From Ascaphus truei (taxonomy: Eukaryota > Chordata > Amphibia > Anura > Ascaphidae), in contig CM071573.1 of assembly GCA_036426205.1 (NCBI GenBank), positions 43,760,643 through 43,824,642 of the forward strand: a DNA stretch of 64,000 nt, given 5' to 3'. Below, piece by piece: positions 1 through 11,600 of the stretch (position 1 is its first letter; each line of letters begins with the position of its first letter). Below the pieces are notes generated by a model. It searched no databases. It worked only from the letters and a program-made list of their open reading frames with translations, and was not told where the DNA came from. A program made the translations under genes and the position numbers.

Positions 1-868
1 ATATTAGTTGCTTCTAAAATATATTTACATTTAAGGTGTCTTTTCTTCTATTTTGGCTCGATAACGAATGGCTAATGATGTGCCAAACTGTAGCAATCGC
101 TTCAAAAACGATTTTCTATACACAAATGCAGCTCACATAGAATAAAAGATGAGCCTGCATTTAAACAGCAAAAAGCCTTTACCTATCCTGTGGGACCGGA
201 ACATGGGACCGGAGCATGTATGTAAAGCGAAAATGTGCTTAAAGTGAAGCACTACCTTTTTTCCACTTATCGATGCATGTACTGTACTGCAATCGTCATA
301 TACGTGCATAACTCATGTAAATAACACATTTGTAACAGGCTCTATTGTCTCCCCGCTTGCGCACAGCTTCGGTACAGGTAGGGAGCAGGTATTGCTGTTC
401 AGGACGTGCTGACAGGCGCATGCGCGAGCTGCCGTATGCCTATTGGGCGATATGTCTTTACTCGCGAGTGCACTTAAAGTGAGTGCCCTTAAACCGGGGT
501 ATGCCTGTACATGAGTGTTTGATGGAAATGTTCCATCTATTTACTGTACTACAATGCAAGTCTCTTCTCTAAATGAAGTGATTATTTACACAGATATCAC
601 CGCTGCATTATTACCCAAGATTGAGGCGGGTTGTCATTTTAACGTTCTATAAGAAAATGTGTTAAGGCCACATAATGTGGGCTTGTGTTTCCACTGCCGG
701 TAGCAAGGACTCTGGACCATATTGAATGACTTCTGTTGGTTTTGGGGAAAACCATTTAATCTTAGATTAATAATGCTAAACATGAGTGAAACAGCTTTCC
801 GATGAGAGAAGGTTTCTGCTCCATTTAAATGAATGAGCATTGATAAAATCTTCACAACATATTGAATA
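1..868. other. No gene seen; possible old dispersed repeat
   Basis: There is no coding signal; the reading frames here are short and share no recognisable motif. Between about 195 and 510, two short matching motifs (gcttaaagtgaagcac and gcacttaaagtgagtgc) and a CpG-rich patch suggest an old interspersed repeat. No terminal repeats or target duplication could be defined. Confidence 0.3.
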
Positions 869-1195
869 GGCGCCTAGTGCTAGATATGGGTGAATTTCTT
901 TGGCGGATTTGGATCTGCAGTGGATCGGTTGGTACCTTTGGTCCGTGGATTTCTGCGGATCAATCTCAAAAAGGGAGATTTTTAAAAATTATTATTATGA
1001 ACATACTCCCCGGATTCAGCAATCCATCGGCGAATTCTCAAAAATCCATCCACGGGTTGTATCCAATGGTAGTTTTTGATGAATCCGCGCAGATTAAAAC
1101 CGACCAAATCTGTTTGCGAAATGGATTTTGGGGGCGAAAATGCAAGTAAAACCCGGGAAACGGATTTGCCCAGATTCTCCCACCTCTACCTAGTG
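869..1195. mobile_element. Candidate hAT-like MITE
   Basis: The two ends look like imperfect inverted repeats. The left end reads ctagtgctagatatgggtga. The reverse complement of the right end reads ctaggtagaggtgggagaat, and both continue into a GGATTTG/AAATCCG block. The interior is non-coding and rich in repeated 'cggattt' words. No clear 8-bp target duplication is seen, so the hAT label rests only on end similarity and is tentative. Confidence 0.4.
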
Positions 1196-2756
1196 GGAAC
1201 TGGCAGATATATCAGGCTTCATTGTTCCCTCTTGGGGATATACAGTATTGTGATATTCTACGCCAGCATACTACAATCATTAAATCCAGTGAAACCACTG
1301 TGATTCTGATTTATACGGGCATATGTTCTCTGGGGGCGGACATCAGCGACATTTGTAACATTTTTACCAGTTACACGTTTTCTAAGAACCTGTGAGAACA
1401 TGCCAATAAAACTATTTTCTCTATCTGTTACATCTCTCATATACAACTCGTAACTTGGTAATGATGTCTGCGCCTGGAACTGACCTATTGCCAACAAGGT
1501 TGCTTAGCAACTGATGATCTCCATCAAAAATGTATGAACACGAAGGTGCTCAATAAGATAAAAGGTTGTGTCTTAAGAACACTATCTGTTTTAGTAAATA
1601 TTAATGCGTAAATAAACAAACATTCAGTAGACAATATAACATTTGATACATCATATAAACCCTTCCATTGCCAACATTTAAAAACTATTATATTGCCAGA
1701 GAAACCTTGGACATGTTACAAAGCAATTAGCTATTGGCCACTGGTGTGAAACTGGGGCATGACGGGCCCACCAGGGCACACTATAGGACCACATGAGAAA
1801 AAAAAGTTATAATATGACTTGCACTCATTCGGAGATACATAGGGTCATACATGCATACACTCACGATACATAAACTCACACAAGTATACCCATCTGCATA
1901 TACACACACCCATACATATACAAAGAGCATCGAGTAAACTGACTCCCCGTGAAGCCACATTCACCGACAGAATGCCATGGATTTGACCTCCAGAGTTTAC
2001 CCAAGATTTAGCGAGACTCATTCTGGGAGACTTGGTCAATCTGTATCTTGAAGGACCACCTAATGTTGGAGCCCATCAGGGATATACCCACTGGGTCACT
2101 CCAAGCTTGCAAGACTTACTGGCAATAAAAAGGTTAGAATAGAAGCTATAAAAACCTGGTTGCTGCTGTCCGTCACAACAATATGTGGATGGTCCCTATA
2201 GTGACACAAAAGTAAGTAGGAGTCAATATATCACTCTTTGTTCTATGTCTCTAGTGCCTCAGCATCTCAAAGACAACACCCATATAATTAGATACCGCCC
2301 TCGAAGCCATGTTACAAAGTATTTAAAACTGAAAGCTTTTCAAATATTCCCTGCATTAAAATCTCTCATTAATTGCTTTTTATTGACCATCCTTGGCAGA
2401 TTGCTGAGATGCTGTATAAAGCTTTTAACATGAATTCCATCAAAATAATTACTGCATGCTGAATTATGCAGTCTGGGGTACAACATTAGACACGGCTGCT
2501 ACAAAGTGCCACTCACAATTTAGAAATGAACTGTGGATACCTACCTGGGGGTGGGGGGGAGGGCTACTGGAAAGATACAGTGTATAAAGTCAATAAGGAG
2601 ATTTAAACCCTGGAAAAGAGGCTTGTAATGATTGGTTATAATTAAATTGTCATCATAGTTATTGTTCGCTATGGCCTCATAGGTTGTGTATCATATAGGA
2701 AACAAACAATGCATCTTCATCTAACAACTAGTTACGTGCAACAGTTTCACACAAGT
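1196..2756. other. No gene seen
   Basis: The only readable structure is a short degenerate CATA/CACA-rich patch near 1850-1920. No protein motifs, terminal repeats or RNA genes were recognised. Confidence 0.4.
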
Positions 2757-2940
2757 TGTATCGTATTGTATTGTATTGTATGTCTTTATTTATATAGCGC
2801 CATTAATGTACATAGCACTTCACAGTAGTAATACATGTGTAATCAAATAAATAACAGAGCATGGGAATAAGTGCTTTAGACATAAAAGTAACATTAAGGA
2901 AGAGGAGTCCCTGCCCCTAGGAGCTTACAGTCTAAGTTTG
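2757..2940 (-). mobile_element. 3' tail of an L2-like LINE
   Basis: Read on the minus strand this is a LINE 3' UTR: 'cttagactgtaagctcc...gcagggactcc', then 'gtgctatgtacattaatggcgctatataaata', then a short terminal microsatellite (tacaa repeats, seen on the plus strand as ttgta units at 2757-2785). The same tail occurs at 60604-60785, where it is joined to an L2-like RT C-terminus, and that identifies it. It is 5'-truncated with no coding sequence left. Confidence 0.75.
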
Positions 2941-4308
2941 CAAAACAGGTGTAAATTCGTGGCAGATTTTTTCCCCGTTTGTTCATGAAATAAATCTGTT
3001 TATATGAGCGTCATTCACAAGCATTTGCCAGGACCGTTGAGAGAAATACCAAGATTTTATTTGCGATGTTGTCATTTTTGCAAAAGAAGGTTAGTGCGAA
3101 TATGAAATGATCTTAAGGTTGTCACATCTGTATAATGAATATGTGCTCTGGAGTAAAGCAAACTTTCTATGTAAACAACAGGCAATTCTGTTTGGACATT
3201 GTATGGTCCATTAGATTTTCAGGTCTCAACATTCCCTTATTTGTAGATGAAGAGCCTTATCAATAACAACCAGGTTTAAAAAAAAAATGTAATTATCGAA
3301 TCAATATAAATGTTACCTTGTAGATATATGTGACTCCTAGACTCAGAAGGTACTTGGTACCCATAGTAAGGGATAAATCGTCAGTCCCTGTATAGAACAC
3401 TATACAATGCTGATAACTCGCTGAGACTGATAGGGTGCTACCCAGAATATAAGCTTCACAATAATGAAATGGAGAGAAAATGAGAACAATAATTTTCACA
3501 GGGTGCACTCCTATTCAGCTCTGCTCTATGTAAATAAAACAGTTAGAGGTTTAAATGTCACCTCCTAATATCTAAAGAGCAAATCTAGATGTGGTGAAAT
3601 ACATTCCATATATGAAAACGACACCTTGGTAGGTATAGTGTCAAGCCATGAGTATATCAGGTGGCAAGTTGATACATATTAATATATAATTTATCAATCA
3701 GATTACAGATTTAAAAGGGGGTAGTTTAATAAATCAATATAAATCAATGGGACATAAAAAACATTAAAAATTAGGGTGAAATTTTGCAGCGTGTGGCTGA
3801 GAAAGAGTGTTTATTTGCCAGTACTGATTGAAGGAAATGCACAGCATAAGGGTGTAATCCTTAAATCGGTGCCACTGATTAGTGATAGCCTACATGTGAG
3901 CATTTAGTCACCTGTATAGAGTTAGTAACGTACCACCACTTCTCGAATGGCCCTTTCAGGCATACACTTTGGGCTCCCGGATTAGCAAGCTGCTATTATG
4001 TATTGTATACTTTCGCCATAACTATTGGATCAGGAATGCGCAGTGAACCTTTCAGTTGGGCCAGTCCAAACATACTCCAGAGTTACTATGCAGTGAACTT
4101 CGTAGCAAGACCATGATGCATCTTAATAGTGGGCCCATACTACTGGCGCTTACTAACGGAAAACAACAAACTGTGACAGTACCCTTCTTAATACACTTAA
4201 CTTTACACATAAACCTATTTACAGGTTCACAGTGAGGACCCCAGTCATAACTGCGAAGAACCTGCTTCTAAAACAGAGTGGCGATATATATAGCCTCTAT
4301 ACTCCTTA
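2941..4308. other. No gene seen
   Basis: AT-rich sequence without recognisable motifs or repeat boundaries. Confidence 0.4.
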
Positions 4309-4625
4309 GGCCGCTTTTATAGTGCCGGCAACGGCGACGCGACAGATGACGTCACCTGTCGCCTTTGGCGAAAGTTGCACTTTAGTTTGAGCGACGTCGC
4401 TAGCGACAAGGCCAGTGACGTCACCAAGGAGGAGGGCAGAGTGCTTTAGGCGCTCTGTGATTGGTTTAGAGACAGTCACATGTGGCGACTGTAAAAAAAT
4501 CAAATAACTCTGACTACAACATTTTTGGTCGCTCCGTCGCGCCTATTATAAGCGCATGCGACGGATTCAATGTATTTGTTTTGAGTGACGTCGCGTCGCC
4601 GTCGCCAGGCACTATAAGCGCAGCC
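4309..4625. mobile_element. MITE, TTAA-type family 1 (Kolobok- or piggyBac-like)
   Basis: A 317-bp non-coding element with long GC-rich inverted termini. The left end starts ggccgcttttatagtgccgg; the right end reverse-complements to ggctgcgcttatagtgcc and continues into a shared cgacggcgacgcgac block. A partial internal copy of the terminal word (tattataagcgcatgcg) lies near 4543. Flanks are TTA/TTAT, a decayed TTAA site. A second copy with an intact TTAA duplication is at 56812-57005. TTAA targets fit Kolobok or piggyBac transposases; which one is not decidable here. Confidence 0.7.
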
Positions 4626-6355
4626 TTATGGTGACATTACAGGTCACAAGACACACAGGGAAGGGGCAATAGCGGAGTGAACCATACATTCACCCGTTAA
4701 GGCTGTTAACTCCTGATAGAACTAGAAGTGCTGACTAGAGGGGACTACATACATACGTTTTTGGTGGCAACATGTCTCTTCCTCTTCATCATCAAATCAG
4801 AGACTCTTTAGGTTTTGAAGGATCATAGATAAGAACAATTCTGAAAATGTTCATGTACAAAATATCCCAATAGCAGATGTTTAACTGTCTCTGGAAAGCT
4901 ACTTACAGCTTTTACGTTATCACAACCTGTGAAAATGTGGTGGGATATGTGTAACACTAAGGCTAAAAGGGCATCTGTGGGATATGTTCAAGTTCACAGG
5001 TTTCATTAGTTGCAAATGAGATGTGAAATGCTTATAGAAAGTGGTTACATGTATAAGGACTACAGCAAACAATGAATAACTTGCCAGTGTGTGTCACTAA
5101 GGAACCAAGTACTACTGTGTTTCACATTTCGGTGAAGCAGACCTCACCAAAGTCAGATCTGTATAGTACCGGAGTAAATCCTGAACTAATCCATTTTGAC
5201 CAGGGCTTCATTTCTTAAGACAGATGTGTGCTGTTCCAACTGAGGCAGAAGTCAGAGGAACTAGCAGTGAATTCTAATGCTCTCTGATATTTCCAGAGTC
5301 ATAATTGACATCACAAATCAAAGACACCATCCTTCTGATTTCTGTAAAAAGGAAACTAGTCTCTGGGGCTTTCTACGCAGTCTGCCTGGGATAGAAATGT
5401 ACAGAACTGTGCCGGTTCTGCTTGTTTATTTTTATTCACAATGAATTCACTCGCTCATGAAGAGAACCAGGAATGAAATATTTAGATCTTTTTCCTTTTT
5501 GTGTAATTTTGGATGATATTCTATAATGTTTGGGGCATTTTAAAGAGTTGTGTTAAAATGTTGTCCTTTTATGTAAAAAAAAAAAAAAAAATACAGAAAT
5601 CACTCAATTATTCACCCATGTTTTTTTATTCATCTTTCCATTGGCCTTGTGGTAACATACCCTCTCCTCTATCTCAGACAAAGACTCGAAATCTATAATA
5701 CAAAGCTTTTCAGTTCACAAGTTGCTTTGCCTCTCCAAAGGAGCTGCCTTAAAAGGAGAGGCTATATAACTAGCTTTACATCCTAAAAAAGCCTATGAAG
5801 TGGATCCACATATTACCTTTCACAGTTGTATTTCTTTCACATCGTTTCTTGTCATAGTAAAACAGCTTCTGTTTTTATCTTTAATTTACAAAACCACATA
5901 TTTAATTCCTTAACAAAACTAAGGTTCAAATCCACAGATCCCGTTAATTCTAATGTGACGATGCCTAAATAGGTAACGTTCGGTACTGTGCCTGAGTTTA
6001 ACGGGTATCCAATATATGCAAAACCAATTAGTGATCTCATTAGTGTACGCTTAACGCCATGTGAAGTTAGCCCTGCCTTACGCCAGCTTCACATAACATG
6101 GCGGTAAGCCGGTCTCACCCAAAGGCGCGTTACTTCCATCCCGACCCTGGATAGGTGTTTCATTAAAGTTAAAAAAAGAGAAGATAGGAGAGTTAGCTGT
6201 GAGCCCTTGGGAATAGACGACCATGACCAGTGGAGAATGGATCAATTGGTAATTTAGCTAATTACTTATCATTGTGTAGATTGTATTGATGCACATATTA
6301 AAGGGGAACATTTTACATTTTTAAAAAAAAATGGCACCTTGGACTGCTGCTTTAA
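4626..6355. other. No gene seen
   Basis: AT-rich sequence with a poly(A) run near 5574-5590. No gene, RNA or defined repeat was recognised. Confidence 0.35.
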
Positions 6356-6768
6356 AGAAGCAATCTAAGTAGGCGATTTATTTGCAATTTTTTAAAATAA
6401 CCTCATTAATTTCAGCTCCGGGACCCGCTGCTTCCGGAGATACTTACTGCTCTACGGTGTGCTGGTAGCTCTGCTTTTTAAAGTTCCAGCGTCACGCGGG
6501 CCTATAGGAAGACGACCCTGATGAAGTCACAGCTTCCTATTGACCCGCAGGGCTCGGGAGCTATGAAAAGTGGCCATTATGTGATCCCTGCTAGCCAAGC
6601 GGAGCATCTACCTTCACCCCCTAGAGAGATAAGTATCTCGGGAAAAAGGGGGCACCCGGAACTGAAATTAAGACGGTTCATATCCGGAGACCCCCGCCTT
6701 TAATCCTGTGTTTAAAAAAAAATGAAAACATTTGCAAAAGAAATTGCCCACTTGGATTACCGCGTTCT
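6356..6768. mobile_element. Candidate MITE with imperfect inverted ends
   Basis: The left end (agaagcaatctaagtaggcg, then atttatttgcaattttttaa) matches the reverse complement of the right end (agaacgcggtaatccaagtg, then ggcaatttcttttgcaaatg). The left flank is TTAA; the right flank is ATAA. The interior is non-coding and contains 'tccggagatact' and 'tatccggaga' words in inverted positions. Boundaries are approximate. Confidence 0.5.
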
Positions 6769-7300
6769 ATAAAAAAAAATTGTTGTGATAATACGCCAAT
6801 AAATCAAATGTCAACCTCTGCTTCTGCTGTAAAGTGATTCGCATCCAACACATGTAATTAACATCTTTCTATTCCATGATTTGAATGTCAAGTTTTTCAC
6901 TGATAAATAATTTGCCAAAATATATATACGCCTCGATTTAATAACCCTACAGCGATTCAGATAAATTATTGATTAAGATGTACTGACAAATTGTCATTTT
7001 CTTGAAAGGACTGACGATTCATTAGGAAAGAGATGAATATATCACAGTACGCAGCATCCTCAGGAAAGTGGGAAACACATTATATTTTGGATGATGGATT
7101 GCCCCCAATCAGGTTATTTTTAATGAAAAGACTTCACATTTGCCTTTATTAAAAAATAATATGTTTTTCTAGTCTTCAATGCATTGCCGCTCTCTAGAAG
7201 AAAAGAGATTTTAATGGACAGATCTGTGTCTTTTATAACCAGCAATTTCATCAGCAATAGGAGACATAACTGCTTTAATCTAGTGACTCATTTACGCAGC
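6769..7300. other. No gene seen
   Basis: AT-rich sequence bordering the LTR retrotransposon. No recognisable feature. Confidence 0.35.
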
Positions 7301-7911
7301 TGTGGCAGGACGGCCTGTAGCCGAGGTCAGGGAACAGTCCACACGTATAGTTTCAGGATAATGAAAACGTTCAGTGGCTTTATTTCTCCACAGCATACAT
7401 AACATGCGGGTACACTGTCCCTTTAAACAAAACAAATCCTGCTCCACATTGGGAGGACTGACTAACACACCAGGCCTATCTAGCAGGCTGGCTGGCTAAA
7501 CCATAACAAAACCGTAAGTGTCTTTTAAGCAGTCAGGAAAAACAAATGAACAAGTCTCTTACTTTGGTTGCAGTAGTTAGCTTGATGTATCCGTCTGGCT
7601 AACAGCACATATAGCCATGTGCTCTGGTCTAAGGCAGGCAGCTACTGCCAGTAACAACATCATCTTATACCTTGCTGCTTATAAGGTGTCAGCTTACACC
7701 CTGATTACCTAGCTTCCACCTGAGTTAACCCTTATGAGTGCTGGATGAAGCACTCAGACATATGTCTCCCAGGCATAACTGATAGGGGTTGACTTCACCC
7801 TGTCACAGCGGCGTTCAAAGTTATGATGTCACTAGGTTCCCGTTTCATTTGAATCAATCAGTTTAAATCAGAATCAACAGGTGACAATAAAGAAGACTTC
7901 ACCCTGTCACA
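7301..7911 (-). repeat. 3' LTR of the Gmr1-like element
   Basis: A 611-bp LTR that starts tgtggcagga and ends ctgtcaca on the plus strand, so on its coding strand it runs TGTGACAGGG...CCTGCCACA with canonical TG/CA ends. It matches 12461-13074 closely over the first ~500 bp; differences cluster as small indels towards the other end. The motif accctgtcaca occurs twice: at the terminus and, as accctgtcacag, about 110 bp further in. Confidence 0.92.
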
Positions 7912-7925
7912 TACCTCCCCTGTTT
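7912..7925 (-). other. Polypurine tract
   Basis: On the minus strand, aaacaggggaggta lies immediately before the 3' LTR start. A purine run in this position is the plus-strand primer site for LTR retrotransposons. Confidence 0.8.
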
Positions 7926-7931
7926 GTTTGG

Positions 7932-8335
7932 CTAGTGTCCCACACGGCTGAAGCCCGACCCTCCACTCCTTCTCTTGACAAAAAAATCAGCATTTCCATG
8001 GTCCTTTCCAGGTCTATGCTGAATATCAAAAGAGAAGGGTTGGAGGGCCATGTACCACCTGGTCAACCTTGAGTTTGTGTCCTTCATGGTGTTTAACCAC
8101 TTCAAGGGTGCATGGTCAGTGACCAGGGTGAAGTGTACTCCGGTGACATAATGTCTCAAGGCCTCAATTGCCCATTTTACAGCGAGGCACTCCTTCTCAA
8201 TGACGGAATACCTCACTTCCCTTGGGAACAGCTTCCGGCTGATGAACAGTATGGGGTGTTCAACACCATCAAATTGCTGGGACAGCACTGCTCCCAGTCA
8301 TACCTCTGAGGCATCCATCTGGATGATGAAGGGCT
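7932..8335 (-). pseudogene. RNase H domain of Gmr1-like pol, broken
   Basis: This encodes the RNase H domain that would remove the RNA strand during reverse transcription. Visible motifs are the first acidic block (IIQMDASE, about 8308-8332), IEKECLAVKWAIEALRHY, TLVTDHAPLKWL and the closing HRPGKDHGNAD. A TGA stop lies right after the first block (about 8302), so the open part begins only after it. Near 7976-7987 a run of seven A residues (T on the coding strand) shifts the frame just after HGNAD, giving an abnormal C-terminus. It directly follows RT and is the last domain before the polypurine tract. The family assignment is clear; activity is very unlikely. Confidence 0.85.
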
Positions 8336-8337
8336 CT

Positions 8338-9375
8338 TTAAAATCTGGGCTCTGAAGAGCAGGGCCCTCTGACAGGCACTTTTTTTAGCATGTCAAAGGC
8401 GTCTTGGCACTCCCAAGACCATTTAACTTGGGTCGGGGCACTCTTTTTTGTCAGATCTGTTAGGGGTGCAGAAATTTCTGAAAACTTGGGGATAAACCGC
8501 CTGTAATACCCTGCTAACCCCAAAAGGGAGCGGACCTGTGTATTTGTCTGTGGGGTGGGGACTTCCTTTATGGCGGCCACCTTGCTAGCTAGTGGCCTTA
8601 CTATCCCTCCCCCAACGGCATAGCCCAAGTATTTTGTAGTGGATTTATCCAGGGCACATTTTTTTGGATTTGCAGTGAGCCCTGCTTCTCTTAAGGACGT
8701 TAGGACTGCCCTTAACCTTTTTATATGAGACTGCCAGTGTCTGCTATAGATGACAATGTCATCCAAGTAGGCCGCGGCATATGCCCTATGGGGTCGTAGT
8801 ACCTTGTCCATTAATCTTTGGAACGTGGCTGGAGCCCCATGCAACCCAAATGGCATAGTGACGAATTGGTATAAACCGAGAGTGGTGGGGAAGGCAGTTT
8901 TGCATTTGGATTCTTCCGCTAGAGGTATCTTCCGATATCCTTTTGTGAGATTTAGGGTGGAGATATACTCTGCTTTACCAAGCGAGTCAAGCAATTCATC
9001 CACCCTAGGCATTGGGTATGCATCAAATCTGGATACAGCATTTACCTTTCGCAGATCCACGCAAAACCTCACCTTCCCATCTGGTTTAGGGACCAACACT
9101 ATAGGGCTACACCATTCGCTGTGGGACTCCTCAATCACGCCCAATTCCAACATGTCTATTATCTCCCTTTCTACCAGGTCTTTTCGGCCCTCTGGCAATC
9201 TATAGGGACGGGACCGTACTTTTACGCCAGGTTCTTTCTCAATCCTGTGGGACACTAAATCCGTCTGCCCTGGCAGCTCAGAAAAAACATCTGGGAACTG
9301 GTCACATAATTTTGTAGGTCTGACCTTTGTTCCGTTGTTAACTGCCCCCCCATGGGAACCTGATGGTCATTGTAC
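8338..9375 (-). pseudogene. Reverse transcriptase of Gmr1-like pol, broken
   Basis: A Ty3/Gypsy-type RT. From N to C: PGVKVRSRPYRLPEG, the VPKPDGKVRFCVDLRKVN block, motif A, the MPFGLHGAPATFQRLMD block, YLDDIVIYS and the thumb LLGLAGYYRRFIPKFS. The YxDD box is intact. Motif A reads STLNLTKGYRK where the family has an aspartate (L-D-L-T), so a metal-binding Asp is replaced by Asn, and the usual WQ is RK. The frame is open upstream to a TGA near 9376; the nominal start at 9255 is a GTG inside conserved sequence, so no genuine initiation codon is implied. The frame ends early in abnormal residues after a run of seven T residues near 8380-8386 (plus strand), which separates RT from RNase H. RT follows integrase, the reverse of the normal Ty3/Gypsy order. 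Confidence 0.9.
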
Positions 9376-9437
9376 GTACTACCCTTTGGAAGCTTTGGAC
9401 CCAAATCCGTCTCTCCTTCCCGAGGGTGGATGAACAG

Positions 9438-10532
9438 CTATCTCATCGTTGTCCAGGGTTTCAGGAGGTTTACGTGGTAGATTTGTTTACCCTTCCTGGA
9501 CCCTGGTTGAGAGATCTCATAGTTCACCTCCCCGGTGCGGCGGAGAACTTGGAAAGGACCCTGCCACTTCGCAAGGAGTTTACTCTCGGATGTCGGTAGT
9601 AGTAGCATCACTTGGTCCCCAGGTTGGAAGACCCTCAAGCGAGCATTTTGGTTGTACTGCCTTTCTTGACGTTCTTGAGCAGATTGTAGGTTTTCCTTAG
9701 CAAACCGACCTATCATGTCTAGGCAGTTTCTAAGGTCCATGACATACTGAAGGGTATTCTTGGAGGGGGAGGACTCCTCCTCCCAGGATTCCTTCAGTAG
9801 GTCAAGAATACCCCGAGGTTGGCGTCCATATAGGAGTTCAAACGGGGAGAAGCCCGTGGATGATTGGGGAACTTCTCGTACCGCAAACAACAGGAAAGGG
9901 AGAAGTTCATCCCAAGCTCGCTTTTCGGTGTCCACAAACTTTCTAAGCATGGTTTTTAAAGTATGGTTAAACCTCTCTACCAATCCATCAGTCTGAGGAT
10001 GGTAGACTGAGGTCCTGATGGATTTTACCTCCAATAACTTCAGGACATCCTGCATTAACTTTGCCATGAAATTTGTTCCCTGGTCAGTTAACATTACTTG
10101 GGGCAGTCCTACCCTAGAGAACAGTTCTAACAGCCTGTGAGCAACCTGTTTAGCAGTGGCTGATCTCAGAGGGAAGGCCTCAGGATATCTGGTGGCATAA
10201 TCTACAATGAGTATAAATTTATGTCCCTTCGCAGAGGGTTCTTCAGGTCCGACCAGATCTACCCCAATTCTCTCGAATGGGACGGCTACCAAGGGCAGAG
10301 GGACCAAGGGAGCCGGCTTCTGTCCTTTTTGGCTAGTTAACTGGCATTCAGGACATGTCTCACATAGTTTCATGATGTCATCATGTATGCCTGGCCAGTA
10401 AAACCGGGACGAGATGCGGTCCGTGGTCTTATCTCTACCCAAATGACCACCCCATGGGAGAGTATAGGCTAGGGTGAACACGGTTTTAATCAACCCTTTA
10501 GGGACTAGCATCTGTCGAATGACCTCCCCTGT
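9438..10532 (-). pseudogene. Integrase of Gmr1-like pol
   Basis: A DDE integrase that would insert the cDNA copy. The N-terminal zinc region shows GGHLGRDKT and CETCPEC, but the first of the two expected histidines appears as Tyr (LAYTLPWGGHLG). The catalytic core is complete: D in IGVDLVGP, D in LTDQGTNF, and E in HPQTDGLVERFNHTLK, with exactly 35 residues between the second D and the E. The C-terminus has the GPY/F-type block (KWQGPFQVLRRTGEVNYEI) and HVNLLKPW; no chromodomain is seen. It is in the same frame as the protease ORF, separated by one TAA at 10533-10535. It ends at a stop near 9438, and RT resumes in another frame about 60 bp later. Its position upstream of RT is the key oddity. 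Confidence 0.92.
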
Positions 10533-11600
10533 TTATGTAACCTTATTCACACGATATAGAATGTCATTTAACAGTTCAAAATGTGGAAACACTTTTACAC
10601 CTTGTTTGTCCATCATCTCGTTGTTGACCTGTACCACCTTCTCATATTGTCTAGCCAGAGCTGGGTCTTCCCTCTGCCTCTGACGGAAGTCAGGAAGATC
10701 CAGGTCTGGCAAAATTCCCGTATCTATCTGTTCCCCACCCTGGTCATCTCCGGCCATGACCTGCAGTCTTTTGGGCTGACTAATGTTACCAAGAGTCCCA
10801 GCCTTTCTTAACCAGTCCTCTTTTTCCGCACGTCTCTGTTTACGTGTCTTTGGGACGTGGTGTCTATGGGGGAAAATCTCTGGGGATAAAGGAAACAAGT
10901 CTCTGGGCTTCTCAGGAACCAGAGAAGTAGGCTCCGTAGGAGTAGGGGCCAACAATGTTTCGAAGTAGGGCCAGTCTCGGCCAAGTAGAACAGGAGCAGG
11001 TAGCCAGGGAGCAACTCCCACTGGTAGGCTAGCCTCTTGATCCTTGATACGCAGTAGAACGTTCGCGGTCGGGAATCTCTTTGTATCCCCATGGATACAT
11101 TCGATATTCCAAGGAGAGTCATAGGATAGTCTGTTGCTTGGAATTAGGCCCTCTAGGATCAGGGTTTTTCCAGATCCCGAGTCCAGCATGGCTTTTACTA
11201 TTTTCCCCTCCAAAGATGCTGGGATTAACCATGGATTGTGGTCCCCTCGGAGAGAAGCTGTGGCAGAGGTTCTGCCATATGAACAGTCCATCTCATCGTC
11301 TCCTGTGTCCGCAAACTCGGTCGTCAGCGGAAGCTCTCGACGCGGTTCGGTGTTTGGACTTCTCCGCTGTTGGATGGGATCCTCCCTTCTGGTTGGTGGT
11401 GGTATCCTCTCCACCGGATGGATGACGGAAGCCCAGGTTTTCGGGGAATACTGTGGGTGGTGGCCTCCCTTGAGTGATCCAATAGCCTCGGACCCGGGAC
11501 AGGCGTCTCTGCGGGAGTTTGTATCAGGAACCCTCCGAGATGGGAAAGGGTCTTCCGATCGGGTTGACTGGACCTCCCGAACTGGTGGTTTGTAGACCCC
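10533..11600 (-). pseudogene. Protease region of Gmr1-like pol
   Basis: The retropepsin is recognised from VKAMLDSGSGKTLILEGL, with the active-site DSG intact, followed by LGRDWPYFETL. Upstream is a proline/arginine-rich linker and MDCSYGRT. Downstream, a spacer (PDFRQRQREDPALARQYEKV...) leads into integrase. The frame is continuous with Gag: after the Gag stop (TGA, 11601-11603) it stays open from 11600 to a TAA at 10533-10535, then runs on as integrase. No CCHC zinc knuckle is readable between Gag and protease. An overlapping open frame at 11324-11692 has no recognisable motif. Confidence 0.82.

Noticed and set aside
5915..5945. A tRNA/SINE B-box-like word (ggttcaaatcc)
   Set aside because: No A box at the right distance and no tRNA fold; a chance match.
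8804..9205. Plus-strand reading frames opposite the retrotransposon pol
   Set aside because: They are antisense shadows of the minus-strand RT and integrase.
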